A stretch of 64,000 nt of DNA, taken from positions 561,655 to 625,654 of the forward strand of contig NZ_FRBL01000006.1 of assembly GCF_900142605.1 (NCBI RefSeq). The letters run 5' to 3'. The stretch's first letter is position 1. Each line of letters begins with the position of its first letter. Made by a program: the position numbers and the translations under genes. Under the pieces are notes generated by a model. That model was given only the letters and a program-made list of their open reading frames with translations. It had not been told where the DNA came from and did no database searches. The DNA is from Chitinophaga jiangningensis. Its GTDB lineage: Bacteria; Bacteroidota; Bacteroidia; Chitinophagales; Chitinophagaceae. This document shows positions 51,870 through 61,604 of the stretch, one piece after another.

Positions 51870-52556
51870 ATGAAGTGGTCACAGTTCTTTAATACCTCTA
51901 TCGGTAAAAAGTTATTGGTAGGCGCTACCGGCTTTTTTCTTTGCAGTTTCGTACTCGTGCACTTAGCCGGAAACCTGCAGCTGTTGTACAAAGACGGAGG
52001 TAAGGCTTTTAACACTTACGCTCAGTTTATGGGTCACAACAGCCTGATTCAGTTCCTCGCATGGGGCTTGAAAATTGTGATCGTATTGCATGCATTTGTT
52101 GCACTGCAGCTCACTATCAGCAACCGCGCTGCCCGCCCGGTTAAATATCAGGTTAATCCTGGTAACCAGACTTCCTCCTGGTTCAGCCGCCAGATGGCGA
52201 TCATGGGAAGCATCCTCTTAATCTTCATCGTTGTGCACCTCGCACAGTTGTGGGCTCCATTCCACTATTCCGACATGCCTACTCAATCCTATGAAGGCGT
52301 TTCCGAGCCGATTAAAGATCTGTACAGCGTAACTTACGCACTCTTTCAAAATCCGCTGTGGGTAGTACTTTACGTAGTTGGTATGGCTGCATTGTCCTTC
52401 CACCTGATCCATGGTTTTAAAAGTGCCTTCCAGACTTTCGGCTTAAACCATTCCAAATACAACGGATTGATCAATTTCATTGGTCTGTGGCTCTTCGGTA
52501 TCGCCATCCCGGTAGCATTCGCTGCTATTCCCGTTGTAATTTATTTAAACAAATAA
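51870..52556 (+). CDS. sdhC: Succinate dehydrogenase cytochrome b subunit
   Basis: 228 residues, five predicted membrane helices with histidines suited to haem ligation (FVLVHLAGN, VIVLHAFVAL, IFIVVHLAQ, FHLIHGFKSA). Anchors the complex and passes electrons to menaquinone. Type B (single large anchor), as in Bacteroidota and Epsilonproteobacteria; no separate sdhD follows. 19 bases before sdhA. Confidence 0.93.
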   Translation: MKWSQFFNTSIGKKLLVGATGFFLCSFVLVHLAGNLQLLYKDGGKAFNTYAQFMGHNSLIQFLAWGLKIVIVLHAFVALQLTISNRAARPVKYQVNPGNQTSSWFSRQMAIMGSILLIFIVVHLAQLWAPFHYSDMPTQSYEGVSEPIKDLYSVTYALFQNPLWVVLYVVGMAALSFHLIHGFKSAFQTFGLNHSKYNGLINFIGLWLFGIAIPVAFAAIPVVIYLNK

Positions 52557-52575
52557 TTCTGAAAAGTTAGGATAT

Positions 52576-54549
52576 ATGTTGAACGCAAAAATTCCTGCAG
52601 GCCCATTAAATACAAAATGGGAAGATTATAAAGGACATTGTAAGCTGGTAAACCCTGCCAATAAACGTAATCTTGAAATTATAGTTATTGGAACTGGTTT
52701 GGCTGGTGCTTCAGCAGCGGCTTCATTAGGTGAATTGGGATACAAGGTTAAAGCATTCTGCTTTCAGGATAGCCCACGCCGTGCACACAGTATTGCTGCG
52801 CAGGGTGGTATCAATGCTGCTAAAAACTACCAAAATGATGGTGACTCCGTTTACCGTCTGTTTTATGATACTGTAAAGGGTGGTGACTACCGTGCCCGCG
52901 AAGCCAACGTACACCGTCTGGCAGAAGTGAGTGGTAACATCATCGACCAATGCGTGGCACAAGGTGTTCCTTTCGCCCGCGAATACGGTGGTCTGCTCTC
53001 CAACCGTTCTTTCGGTGGTACGCAGGTACAACGTACTTTCTATGCTGCGGGTCAAACCGGTCAGCAGCTGCTCCTCGGTGCTTACTCTGCACTGGAGCGC
53101 CAGGTAGCGCTGGGTAACGTTACCATGTACTCCCGCCACGAAATGCTCGACATCGTTAAAATCGACGGCAAAGCACGTGGTATCATCGCCCGTAACCTCA
53201 TTACAGGCCAGCTGGAACGCCACTTCGGACATGCAGTACTGATCTGCTCCGGTGGTTACGGTAACGTATTCTTCCTCTCTACCAACGCGATGGGTTCCAA
53301 CGTAACCGCTGCCTGGAAAGCAACCCAGAACGGCGCTTACTTCGCTAACCCTTGCTTCACACAAATTCACCCTACCTGTATCCCGGTTTCCGGCGATCAC
53401 CAGTCAAAACTGACCCTCATGTCAGAATCACTGCGTAACGACGGTCGTATCTGGGTACCAAAGAAAAAAGACGATAACCGCAAAGCAAGCGATATCCCTG
53501 AAGAGGAAAGAGATTACTACCTGGAACGCCGTTACCCTGCATTCGGTAACCTCGTACCACGCGACGTGGCCTCCCGCGCTGCTAAGGAAAGATGCGACGC
53601 CGGTTACGGTGTGGGTACTTCCAAACAGGCAGTATACCTCGATTTCGCCGCAGCCATCGAACGTTACGGCAGCATCGAAGCCAACAAACGCCAGATGCAC
53701 GGTGTATCCAAAGAAGAAATCATTAAACTGGGTAAAGAAGTAGTTGCCGAAAAATATGGTAACCTCTTCGATATGTACGCAAAAATCACCGGCGAAAATC
53801 CTTACGAAACGCCAATGCGTATCTACCCTGCTGTTCACTATACCATGGGTGGCCTCTGGGTAGACTATGAACTGCAAACTACCGTTCCTGGTCTGTACTC
53901 CCTCGGTGAAGCCAACTTCTCCGACCACGGTGCTAACCGCCTCGGCGCCTCCGCACTCATGCAGGGCCTCGCAGATGGTTACTTCGTACTCCCTTATACC
54001 ATCGGTAACTACCTGGCAGACGAAATCCGCGTAAAGGCAATCCCTACCGATCACCCTGCCTTCGCAGAAGCAGAAAGCAAAGTGCGCGACAGAATCGCCA
54101 AACTGATGAGCATTAAAGGAACTAAGTCTGTTGACTTCTTCCACAAAAAGCTCGGTAAAATCATGTGGGATAAATGCGGTATGGCCCGTAACGAACAAGG
54201 TCTGAAAGAAGCCATCGAAGAAATCAAAGCTTTACGCGCTGAATTCTATAAAGACGTTCGTATCCCTGGTGATGAAAATGAATTCAACCCTGAACTGGAA
54301 AAAGCTGGCCGCGTGGCCGACTTCCTCGAACTGGGTGAACTCATGTGTATCGATGCACTGAACCGTCGCGAATCATGTGGTGGCCACTTCCGTGAAGAAT
54401 CACAAACAGAGGAAGGGGAAGCTAAACGTGACGACGAAAACTTCAGCTACGTAGCAGCGTGGGAATACAAAGGCCCAAGCGATTACGTATTGCATAAAGA
54501 AGAACTGGTGTTCGAAGAAGTGAAACCGACTCAACGTAGCTACAAATAA
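52576..54549 (+). CDS. sdhA: Succinate dehydrogenase / fumarate reductase flavoprotein
   Basis: 657 residues. FAD-binding start VIGTGLAGASAAASLGELG, covalent-flavin histidine region RRAHSIAAQGGINAAK, active-site segments IHPTCIPVSGDHQSK and GLYSLGEANFSDHGANRLG, and the C-terminal helical domain with RRESCGGHFREE. Oxidises succinate in the citric-acid cycle; direction cannot be deduced from sequence. Highly biased codon use, consistent with strong expression. Confidence 0.96.
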   Translation: MLNAKIPAGPLNTKWEDYKGHCKLVNPANKRNLEIIVIGTGLAGASAAASLGELGYKVKAFCFQDSPRRAHSIAAQGGINAAKNYQNDGDSVYRLFYDTVKGGDYRAREANVHRLAEVSGNIIDQCVAQGVPFAREYGGLLSNRSFGGTQVQRTFYAAGQTGQQLLLGAYSALERQVALGNVTMYSRHEMLDIVKIDGKARGIIARNLITGQLERHFGHAVLICSGGYGNVFFLSTNAMGSNVTAAWKATQNGAYFANPCFTQIHPTCIPVSGDHQSKLTLMSESLRNDGRIWVPKKKDDNRKASDIPEEERDYYLERRYPAFGNLVPRDVASRAAKERCDAGYGVGTSKQAVYLDFAAAIERYGSIEANKRQMHGVSKEEIIKLGKEVVAEKYGNLFDMYAKITGENPYETPMRIYPAVHYTMGGLWVDYELQTTVPGLYSLGEANFSDHGANRLGASALMQGLADGYFVLPYTIGNYLADEIRVKAIPTDHPAFAEAESKVRDRIAKLMSIKGTKSVDFFHKKLGKIMWDKCGMARNEQGLKEAIEEIKALRAEFYKDVRIPGDENEFNPELEKAGRVADFLELGELMCIDALNRRESCGGHFREESQTEEGEAKRDDENFSYVAAWEYKGPSDYVLHKEELVFEEVKPTQRSYK

Positions 54550-54599
54550 GGGTATTGGCCGCAAGGCCAGGTTTAATAATCAAATAATTGTCCAAGCAT

Positions 54600-55364
54600 A
54601 TGGAACATTATAACATGAACCTCACACTTAAAGTGTGGAGGCAGAAAAACAAAAACGATCAGGGTAGATTTGAAACACTGCAGGCTAAAAACATTTCTTC
54701 TGAAATGTCTTTCCTGGAAATGTTCGACGTAGTGAATGAAGAACTGATCAACGAAGGAAAAGAACCAATCGCTTTCGATCACGACTGCCGCGAAGGTATC
54801 TGCGGTATGTGCTCTATGCATATCAATGGTCGCGCTCACGGTCCCTGGGATGGTACTACTACCTGCCAGCTGCACATGCGCGCCTTCAAAGACGGTGATA
54901 CCATCACTGTTGAACCATGGAGAGCCGGTGCATTCCCTGTACTGAAAGACCTGACTGTCGACCGTAGCGCTTTCGATCGTATCATCGAAGCAGGTGGATA
55001 TGTTTCCGTAAACACCGGTAACGCCCAGGACGCCAACAACATTCCGGTTGAAAAGCATAAAGCAGACCTGGCTTTCGCTGCTGCTGCCTGTATTGGTTGC
55101 GGTGCCTGCGTAGCTGCCTGCAAAAACTCTTCTGCAATGCTGTTTGTATCTGCAAAAGTTTCTCAGCTCGCACTGTTACCACAAGGCCAGCCTGAAAAAA
55201 GAACCCGTGCACTCAACATGGTGGCGCAGATGGATAAAGAAGGTTTCGGTAGCTGTACCAACACTGGTGCCTGCGAAGCTGAATGTCCTAAAGAAATCTC
55301 TCTCACTAACATCGCCCGCCTGAACCGCGAGTTCATCAACGCCGGCTTTACTACTGAGAAGTAA
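54600..55364 (+). CDS. sdhB: Succinate dehydrogenase iron-sulphur subunit
   Basis: 254 residues (249 if started at the ATG at 54615, MNLTLKVWRQ, which is equally plausible). 2Fe-2S cluster motif CREGICGMCSM, the 4Fe-4S motif CIGCGACVAACKN, and the last cluster in CTNTGACEAECPKEI. Passes electrons from the flavin to the cytochrome b. Ends the operon; terminator 26 bases later. Confidence 0.95.
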   Translation: MEHYNMNLTLKVWRQKNKNDQGRFETLQAKNISSEMSFLEMFDVVNEELINEGKEPIAFDHDCREGICGMCSMHINGRAHGPWDGTTTCQLHMRAFKDGDTITVEPWRAGAFPVLKDLTVDRSAFDRIIEAGGYVSVNTGNAQDANNIPVEKHKADLAFAAAACIGCGACVAACKNSSAMLFVSAKVSQLALLPQGQPEKRTRALNMVAQMDKEGFGSCTNTGACEAECPKEISLTNIARLNREFINAGFTTEK

Positions 55365-55389
55365 TATTAACTTGACTGATGCAATATAT

Positions 55390-55422
55390 GTCCTCTCCAC
55401 TTTCGTGGGGAGGACTTTTTTT
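55390..55422 (+). terminator. Terminator of the sdh operon
   Basis: 10-bp stem GTCCTCTCCA / TGGGGAGGAC (one G-T), loop CTTTCG, then seven T. Confidence 0.9.
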
Positions 55423-55442
55423 ATAGCCGACAGACTTACATA

Positions 55443-55497
55443 AGCACCCGCCGCGCGCAGCGCGGCTCCTCCCCGGATGACACCGAAGGTGTCATCC
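55443..55497. repeat. Composite double-hairpin element, copy 2
   Basis: AGCACCC flank, hairpin A GCCGCGC-GCA-GCGCGGC (55450-55466), spacer TCCTCCCC, hairpin B GGATGACACC-GAA-GGTGTCATCC (55475-55497). The flank and hairpin A are nearly identical to copy 1 at 1282-1303, but the B stem differs while its loop is kept. Confidence 0.8.
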
Positions 55498-55577
55498 CTA
55501 CTACCACTCATACAGCAAATACCAATTATCCCCCAAAAATTTACTATCATGTGTTCCACGAAATGAAATGAAACCTT

Positions 55578-56960
55578 ATGTCTGAATCTCGCAGAAAATT
55601 TATCAAACACCTGGGGAGTACCGCGGCACTGCTGGGTGTAGCACCATTGGCAGCCCTCGCCAGTGAACAGGAAAAAGTAACTTTATTAGAGCCGGAAAAA
55701 CGTATATCCGCCAATGATAAAATCCGCGTGGCTTGCATTGGTATGGGAATCATGGGTTTTGGAGATGTTAAGTGCGCCCTTAAAGCGCCCGGCGTGGAGT
55801 TCGTAGCTGCCGCCGATCTCTATGATGGCCACCTTACCCGGGTAAAAGAAGTGTTCGGAAACCAGGTGTTCACCACACGCGATTACCGCGAAATCCTGCA
55901 GCGCAAAGATGTGGATGCGGTGATTGTAGCTACGCCCGACTTCTGGCACGACACCATTTCGATCGATGCTATGCAGGCAGGAAAAGCCGTGTATTGCGAA
56001 AAACCAATGGTACAACACATCGATGAAGGCCATCAGGTAATAGCTGCCCAAAAACGCACAAATGCGGTATTCCAGGTGGGAAGCCAGCGTGTAAGCAGTA
56101 TCGCGCTGAAAGAGGCTAAAAAACGCTACGAAGCAGGCGAAATAGGCCAGTTGAATATCGTTGAAGCTGTAATGGACCGCCATAGCGCACTCGGCGCCTG
56201 GCAGTATTCCATTCCGCCGGATGCGTCCCCTAAAACGGTTGACTTCGACCGCTATTTAAAAGATACCGCTAAGATGCCGTATGACGCCAACAGATTCTGG
56301 CGCTGGCGCAATTATCAGGCTTATGGTACCGGTATTCCAGGCGATTTATTCGTACACCTGATTTCAGGTATGCACTTTATTACCGGCTCTCTCGGTCCTG
56401 AGCGTGTATACGCTACCGGTAACCTGGTGCAGTGGAAAGATGGCAGAGATGTGCCAGACGTAGTAGTGGCTATTTTTGATTATCCGGCTACCGCTACCAC
56501 AGCTGCGTTCCAGATGACGCTCCGTGTCAACTTCGCGGATGGTGGCGGCGGAAGTGAATACACCCGCCTGATTGGTACCGACGGAGTGATGGAGCTGGAA
56601 GGAAACTCCTTTAAAATCAAGAAACACAAATTACCGGAAGCACCAGGCTATGGTGGTTGGGATACTTTTAATACCTTCTCAGAAGTCACCCAGAAAGCTT
56701 ATGTACAGGAATACCAGAAAAAATACGGCACTGCCGCTGCGCAGGCACAAAGAAGTGCAACTTCCTACGCTGCTCCGGCGGGCTATGATGAAAGACTGGA
56801 TCACTTCATTAACTTCTTTGACAGTGTGCGTACCGGTAAACCGGTGGTGGAAGATGCTTCCTTTGGCCTCCGTGCCGCAGGCCCAGCCTTGCTTTCCAAC
56901 GAAAGCTATTTCGGTAAAAAACTTATTCACTGGGATCCGGTAGCAATGAAAATTGTATAG
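55578..56960 (+). CDS. TAT-exported Gfo/Idh/MocA family oxidoreductase
   Basis: 460 residues. Twin-arginine signal (SRRKFIKHLGSTAALLG). NAD-binding strand IRVACIGMGIMGFGDV near 50, AADLYDGHLTRV, and YCEKPMVQHIDEG near 140. The same class as the gene at 20441 but not a close copy. Substrate not determinable. Monocistronic; a composite hairpin element lies just before it and the peptidase gene starts 41 bases later. Confidence 0.85.
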   Translation: MSESRRKFIKHLGSTAALLGVAPLAALASEQEKVTLLEPEKRISANDKIRVACIGMGIMGFGDVKCALKAPGVEFVAAADLYDGHLTRVKEVFGNQVFTTRDYREILQRKDVDAVIVATPDFWHDTISIDAMQAGKAVYCEKPMVQHIDEGHQVIAAQKRTNAVFQVGSQRVSSIALKEAKKRYEAGEIGQLNIVEAVMDRHSALGAWQYSIPPDASPKTVDFDRYLKDTAKMPYDANRFWRWRNYQAYGTGIPGDLFVHLISGMHFITGSLGPERVYATGNLVQWKDGRDVPDVVVAIFDYPATATTAAFQMTLRVNFADGGGGSEYTRLIGTDGVMELEGNSFKIKKHKLPEAPGYGGWDTFNTFSEVTQKAYVQEYQKKYGTAAAQAQRSATSYAAPAGYDERLDHFINFFDSVRTGKPVVEDASFGLRAAGPALLSNESYFGKKLIHWDPVAMKIV

Positions 56961-57001
56961 GAGTATTTCCTTAATTTTAGCTGCATCGAAAAATTAGCAG
57001 C

Positions 57002-59059
57002 ATGTCACAGGAAATACTTACCCCACCGTCGGTAGAGAAAATTGCCAAAGAACTCTCTATCCACGGCCATACCCGTACAGATCATTATTACTGGCTCAAT
57101 AACCGCGAGGATCAAAAAGTAATTGATTACCTCAAAGCGGAAAATAACTATCTCGAAGCTGTTCTCGCACCTGAAAAGGAGTTGCGGGAACAGCTTTTTG
57201 CTGAAATGAAAGGCCGTATCAAAGAAACCGATATGGGGGTGCCCTATCGTAAAAACGGCTACTACTATTATTCCCGGTTCGAACAAGGCAAGGAATACCC
57301 GATCTACTGTCGTAAAAAGGGCAGTCTGGACAATCCGGAAGAGATAGTACTGGATGTGAACATCCTCGCAGCAGGACATAACTATTGCCAGGTGAGCGGC
57401 CTGGCTATCAGTCCGGATGCGCGACTGCTGGCCTACGGCATTGATACGGTTAGTCGGAGAAAGTATACCCTGCGAATCAAGGACCTCTCTACCGGCGAAT
57501 TGCTACCGGATGAAATCAAAGATACTGATGCCTCATATACCTGGGCTGCGGACAATCTAACGTTATTCTATACAAGAAAGGATCCCGAAACATTGCGTTC
57601 CGATAAAGTAATGCGTCATACCCTGGGCGTTGCGGAGGATGTAATGGTTTTTTATGAGGGAGATGAAACCTTCAACGTAGGCGTAAGTAAAACGAAATCG
57701 GGCAAATACATCGTCATAGATAGTGACAGCACACAAACCGGCGAATGCAGGATTTTAGCTGCCGATGATCCTAATGGCACCTTCCGGGTTTTTCATCCCC
57801 GCACCAGAGATATGCTGTATAGTATTGATCACCGCGATGATAAATTTTATATCATCACTAACTGGAAGGCACTCAATTTCCGGCTTATGACTGCCAGTCT
57901 GGAAAGCTCATCCAGGGAAGAGTGGGAGGAGCTGATACCACACCGCGCAGATGTATTGCTGGAAGAGTTGGAGCTGTTCAACGACTTCATGGTTTTAAAT
58001 GAGCGTTCCAACGGACTTAACCGCATCCGTGTTATTCACCGCGCAGGTGGAAAGGATGAGTACCTGCAGTTTACGGAGCCTGCCTATACCGTTTATACCG
58101 GCGCTAATCCGGAAATGGATAGTCATGTATTGCGTTACGGATATGTATCCATGGTTACACCTTCGTCTGTATATGATTATGATATGCTTACCGGTGAGCA
58201 GCAGTTAATGCGTCAGCAGGAAGTGCTGGGTGGATATAACGCTGATGAGTATACGTCGGAGCGACTAATGGTGCCGGTTACAGACGGTACACTGGTGCCT
58301 GTATCGCTGGTATATCGTAAAGATTTTGTGAAAGATGGTACACAACCATTGTTGCTGTACGCATATGGCTCATATGGACATAGCATGGACGTGCATTTCA
58401 GCTCTACCATGTTAACGTTGCTGAATCGTGGCTTTGCTTATGCCATTGCACATATCCGCGGCGGAGAGGACATGGGACGGCAGTGGTATGAAGATGGCAA
58501 GATGTTTAAGAAGAAAAATACTTTCACCGATTTTATTGATTGCGGGGAGTATTTGGTTAGGGAGAGATATACTTCCGCTAAGCAACTATATGCCATGGGA
58601 GGCAGCGCTGGCGGCCTGTTAATGGGGGCTATTATCAATATGCGACCTGACCTCTGGAACGGGGTGGTGGCGCAGGTGCCGTTTGTAGATGTGGTGACTA
58701 CCATGTTGGATGAAACGATACCGTTAACTACCGGCGAATTTGATGAGTGGGGTAATCCTAAGAACAAGGAATCGTATGACTATATGTTATCCTATTCACC
58801 ATATGATAATGTGGAGGCAAAGGGTTATCCCAACCTGCTGGTAACAACGGGTTTGCATGACTCACAAGTGCAATATTGGGAGCCGGCCAAGTGGGTGGCT
58901 AAGTTACGCGAGCTAAAAACGGATAACAATCTGTTGCTGCTGCATACCGATATGGAAACAGGGCATGGGGGTGCTAGTGGAAGGTTTGAAGCATTAAAGG
59001 AAAAAGCGATGGAATATGCGTTTTTACTGAAGATAAGTGGGAAGGAAAAGCTGGGCTAA
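57002..59059 (+). CDS. Oligopeptidase B-type prolyl oligopeptidase (S9)
   Basis: 685 residues. N-terminal beta-propeller (about 70-410) and C-terminal alpha/beta hydrolase domain with Ser in MGGSAGGLLMG (about 533), Asp in TTGLHDSQVQYW and His in METGHGGASGR. RVIHRAGG and AHIRGGEDMGRQWYEDGK are typical of oligopeptidase B, which cuts short peptides after basic residues. No signal peptide, so cytoplasmic. Confidence 0.93.
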   Translation: MSQEILTPPSVEKIAKELSIHGHTRTDHYYWLNNREDQKVIDYLKAENNYLEAVLAPEKELREQLFAEMKGRIKETDMGVPYRKNGYYYYSRFEQGKEYPIYCRKKGSLDNPEEIVLDVNILAAGHNYCQVSGLAISPDARLLAYGIDTVSRRKYTLRIKDLSTGELLPDEIKDTDASYTWAADNLTLFYTRKDPETLRSDKVMRHTLGVAEDVMVFYEGDETFNVGVSKTKSGKYIVIDSDSTQTGECRILAADDPNGTFRVFHPRTRDMLYSIDHRDDKFYIITNWKALNFRLMTASLESSSREEWEELIPHRADVLLEELELFNDFMVLNERSNGLNRIRVIHRAGGKDEYLQFTEPAYTVYTGANPEMDSHVLRYGYVSMVTPSSVYDYDMLTGEQQLMRQQEVLGGYNADEYTSERLMVPVTDGTLVPVSLVYRKDFVKDGTQPLLLYAYGSYGHSMDVHFSSTMLTLLNRGFAYAIAHIRGGEDMGRQWYEDGKMFKKKNTFTDFIDCGEYLVRERYTSAKQLYAMGGSAGGLLMGAIINMRPDLWNGVVAQVPFVDVVTTMLDETIPLTTGEFDEWGNPKNKESYDYMLSYSPYDNVEAKGYPNLLVTTGLHDSQVQYWEPAKWVAKLRELKTDNNLLLLHTDMETGHGGASGRFEALKEKAMEYAFLLKISGKEKLG

Positions 59060-59350
59060 CTTTATTAGTATTTTCATTTTGATAAATCCCTTATCAATGC
59101 TGTGTGATCCAGTACTGTTAAGGGTTTTGTTTTAAAATATTTCGGCTAAATTTTTTGGTAAACAAAATTAGGTAACCTAACTTAGCTGTATCATATAAAA
59201 AGATTAAAACTGCATTTTTCTAAGTGCTAAAATTCCAACCTGGATGCGGCTTAACATCCAGGTTATTTTTCTCTCCACTCTAAGACTTCATTTTACCCTC
59301 AGGTAAAATCACCCACAACTACCAGGGTGATTAATTGGTAGTGTTTAAAT
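59060..59350. other. Intergenic region with one terminator
   Basis: Contains a 10-bp bidirectional terminator AACCTGGATG / CATCCAGGTT at 59237-59264 followed by TATTTTT. The rest is AT-rich with no gene I can support. Confidence 0.6.
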
Positions 59351-59575
59351 TTATCTTTTTATATGAAAGTCTGCAAATTCAATTGTATCAATGGCTGGGT
59401 ATTTACGCCCTATCGAAAGATTCGCGGTGTAAGTTCTTCCCATCAGTGCTCCAAATATGATTGGATAAAAATTACTTTTTGGAATGCCTCCTGCTGGGTA
59501 TAAAAACGGTTGCACCATTAAGATGCAACCGTTCCTGGGAATCATTTTCAAAAGACTTGATTCAGGCACGTCCAT
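59351..59575 (-). CDS. Short open frame of unknown status
   Basis: 74 residues (MDVPESSLLKMIPRNGC..., later YPAGGIPKSNFYPIIFGALMGR). It reads like the C-terminal end of a larger protein rather than a complete small one; the frame closes with a TGA 13 bases upstream of the ATG. It follows murI on the same strand by 22 bases. Could be a gene fragment; no family recognised. Confidence 0.3.
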   Translation of the reverse strand: MDVPESSLLKMIPRNGCILMVQPFLYPAGGIPKSNFYPIIFGALMGRTYTANLSIGRKYPAIDTIEFADFHIKR

Positions 59576-59597
59576 TGATGATATACTTCAGCATTCG

Positions 59598-60425
59598 CTA
59601 CTTCAGTTTCTCCGCATCAATCTTTGCTGACGTTACCGTCTTCCCGAAAAAAATCTCCGCCATCTGATCAAATATGCCTGGATCATCAGTTGTATAAAAC
59701 GTTTGTTGCCCGTTTTTACTCAGGCGCTGTTCCATCTCCGGATGCCGGTGTAAGTAGTCTTTAAGACTACGTGCCACCAGCTTGCCCTGGCCAAGCACCG
59801 TAATGCCAGACGGCACATGTTGCCTGATCTTACGCAGCAGCAAAGGGTAGTGGGTACAGGCTAATACCAGCGTATCAATATTGGTGGATTGCGAGAGGAT
59901 TTTGTCGAGGTATTCTTTTACAAAATAGTCCGCCCCGTCAGCTTCGTGCTCATTGTTTTCTATCAGCGGCACCCACATCGGGCAAGCCTGCTGAAATACT
60001 TTTACGGCCGGAAAAAACTTCGCTATTTCTATTGGGTACGACTGCGATGATACGGTACCGTTAGTGGCTAATATACCTACTTCTCCCGACTGGGTAATGG
60101 AACCAACCATTTCCGTTGTAGGCCGTATAACACCCAACACCCTGTTGTCAGGTGCAATGCGGGGAAGATCCTTTTGTTGAATGGTACGTAATGCCTTTGC
60201 AGAAGCTGTATTGCAGGCCAGTACCACCAGCGGACATCCCATGTCGAACAATCGCTGTACACATTGCAGCGTGTAGGTGTGAATGGTATCAAAGCCGCGG
60301 TTGCCATAAGGTGCGCGCGCATTATCACCAAGATAGATATAATCGTACTGCGGCAGCTCCGTTACAATTTCTTTAAGTACGGTGAGTCCGCCATAGCCGG
60401 AATCAAAAACTCCGATAGGCCCCAT
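59598..60425 (-). CDS. murI: Glutamate racemase
   Basis: 275 residues. Makes D-glutamate for peptidoglycan. Asp8 in GVFDSGYGG, catalytic Cys71 in LACNTAS and Cys190 with His192 in LACTHYPLL are all present. 20 bases downstream of the carbonic anhydrase gene, so probably co-transcribed with it. Confidence 0.95.
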   Translation of the reverse strand: MGPIGVFDSGYGGLTVLKEIVTELPQYDYIYLGDNARAPYGNRGFDTIHTYTLQCVQRLFDMGCPLVVLACNTASAKALRTIQQKDLPRIAPDNRVLGVIRPTTEMVGSITQSGEVGILATNGTVSSQSYPIEIAKFFPAVKVFQQACPMWVPLIENNEHEADGADYFVKEYLDKILSQSTNIDTLVLACTHYPLLLRKIRQHVPSGITVLGQGKLVARSLKDYLHRHPEMEQRLSKNGQQTFYTTDDPGIFDQMAEIFFGKTVTSAKIDAEKLK

Positions 60426-60445
60426 AATGAGTAATTTTTTTGCTA

Positions 60446-61102
60446 TTAGTCTTTTTGCATCAGGCCTGATCCGGTCAGATCATAAATTTTCTGAATTTCG
60501 TGAAGTACTCCTTCAAAGTCGATTTGCAGATCTTTCAGCATACCATTTTTTAAATCATATACCCAGCCATGTACGGTTGGATAACCTTTGGCAGTATACA
60601 TTTTCTGTACGGCGGCAGTCTTGATGATGTTAATACATTGCTCCTGTACATTGAGTTCTACGAGGCGGTTGTAGCGATCATGTTCATCTGGGATGGCGTT
60701 GAGTTCATCCATATGCAGGCGGTATACGTCCCTGATATTGCGCAACCATGGATTAAGGATACCCAGGTCTTTAGGCTGCATGGCAGCTTTCACACCTCCG
60801 CAGTTGTAATGGCCGCACACCACAATATGCTTCACTTCCAGGTGTACTACGGCGTAGTTAATAACAGCCATAACGTTGAGGTCGGTATTGGGTACCAGGT
60901 TAGCAATGTTGCGATGTACAAATACTTCACCTGCTTCCAGACCCATAATCTCATTGGTAGGTACACGGCTGTCGCTACAACCAATATAGAGGTACTTCGG
61001 AGATTGGGAGTCAGCCATTTTTTCGAAGAAATCGCTTTCAGTAGCAGTTTTAGAAGCTACCCATTTTCTGTTGTTCTCAAAAACCTGATTGTAATCAGTC
61101 AT
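60446..61102 (-). CDS. can: Beta-class carbonic anhydrase
   Basis: 218 residues. Reversible hydration of carbon dioxide. Zinc ligands Cys42 (GCSDSRVP, with Asp44/Arg46 pair), His98 and Cys101 (CGHYNCGGVKAA). Cytoplasmic, no signal peptide. First gene of a likely can-murI pair. Confidence 0.94.
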   Translation of the reverse strand: MTDYNQVFENNRKWVASKTATESDFFEKMADSQSPKYLYIGCSDSRVPTNEIMGLEAGEVFVHRNIANLVPNTDLNVMAVINYAVVHLEVKHIVVCGHYNCGGVKAAMQPKDLGILNPWLRNIRDVYRLHMDELNAIPDEHDRYNRLVELNVQEQCINIIKTAAVQKMYTAKGYPTVHGWVYDLKNGMLKDLQIDFEGVLHEIQKIYDLTGSGLMQKD

Positions 61103-61168
61103 AGCGCTAGTATTTTATGCGCTAAAGATACAGCAGGAATGGCTTTCAGTGAGCAAAAATTCCTTTAA

Positions 61169-61542
61169 CTAACAGTTCTTTAATTCTATTTCTTCGGCCA
61201 ATTGATCCAGGAACAGGCTCTTGGGACTAAGTACCTGTTCATCTCCATAAATATATTTAATGGCCAGCTCAATTATGCCATACCCCATCAAACAACACAG
61301 TAAATAAGCTATGTGATGCCATGCAAGAATAGCCCCCATGATTATGATGCTTTGTAAGAGCTGGGCATAATAACGGATACGCTGGTGTTTAACAGGGGTG
61401 GTTGTATGGACTTCATTCGGATGGGACGCGTTGTATGAAATAATCCTTTGGATTACTATTGCCGCATCATCCGCGGACAGTGCAGATTGCTGAATGATTG
61501 TTACCTGTGGTTGTCCGGCTGCTAACTGCTAGTTGATGCCAT
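61169..61542 (-). pseudogene. Frameshifted small membrane-protein gene
   Basis: The minus strand is open from about 61529 to the stop at 61169-61171 and reads SALSADDAAIVIQRIISYNA, then a double hydrophobic hairpin (SIIIMGAILAWHHIAYLLCC) and LFLDQLAEEIELKNC. It has no start codon in frame; an ATG at 61542 (MASTSS) reaches a TAG after six codons and would need a one-base shift to join. I read it as a recently broken gene, or one with a sequencing error. Confidence 0.5.
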
Positions 61543-61604
61543 GATCTTCAGTAAAGTAATTAAGTGATGTCGTGCTGTATGGCATAGAAAGGTCTTATCA
61601 GTGT

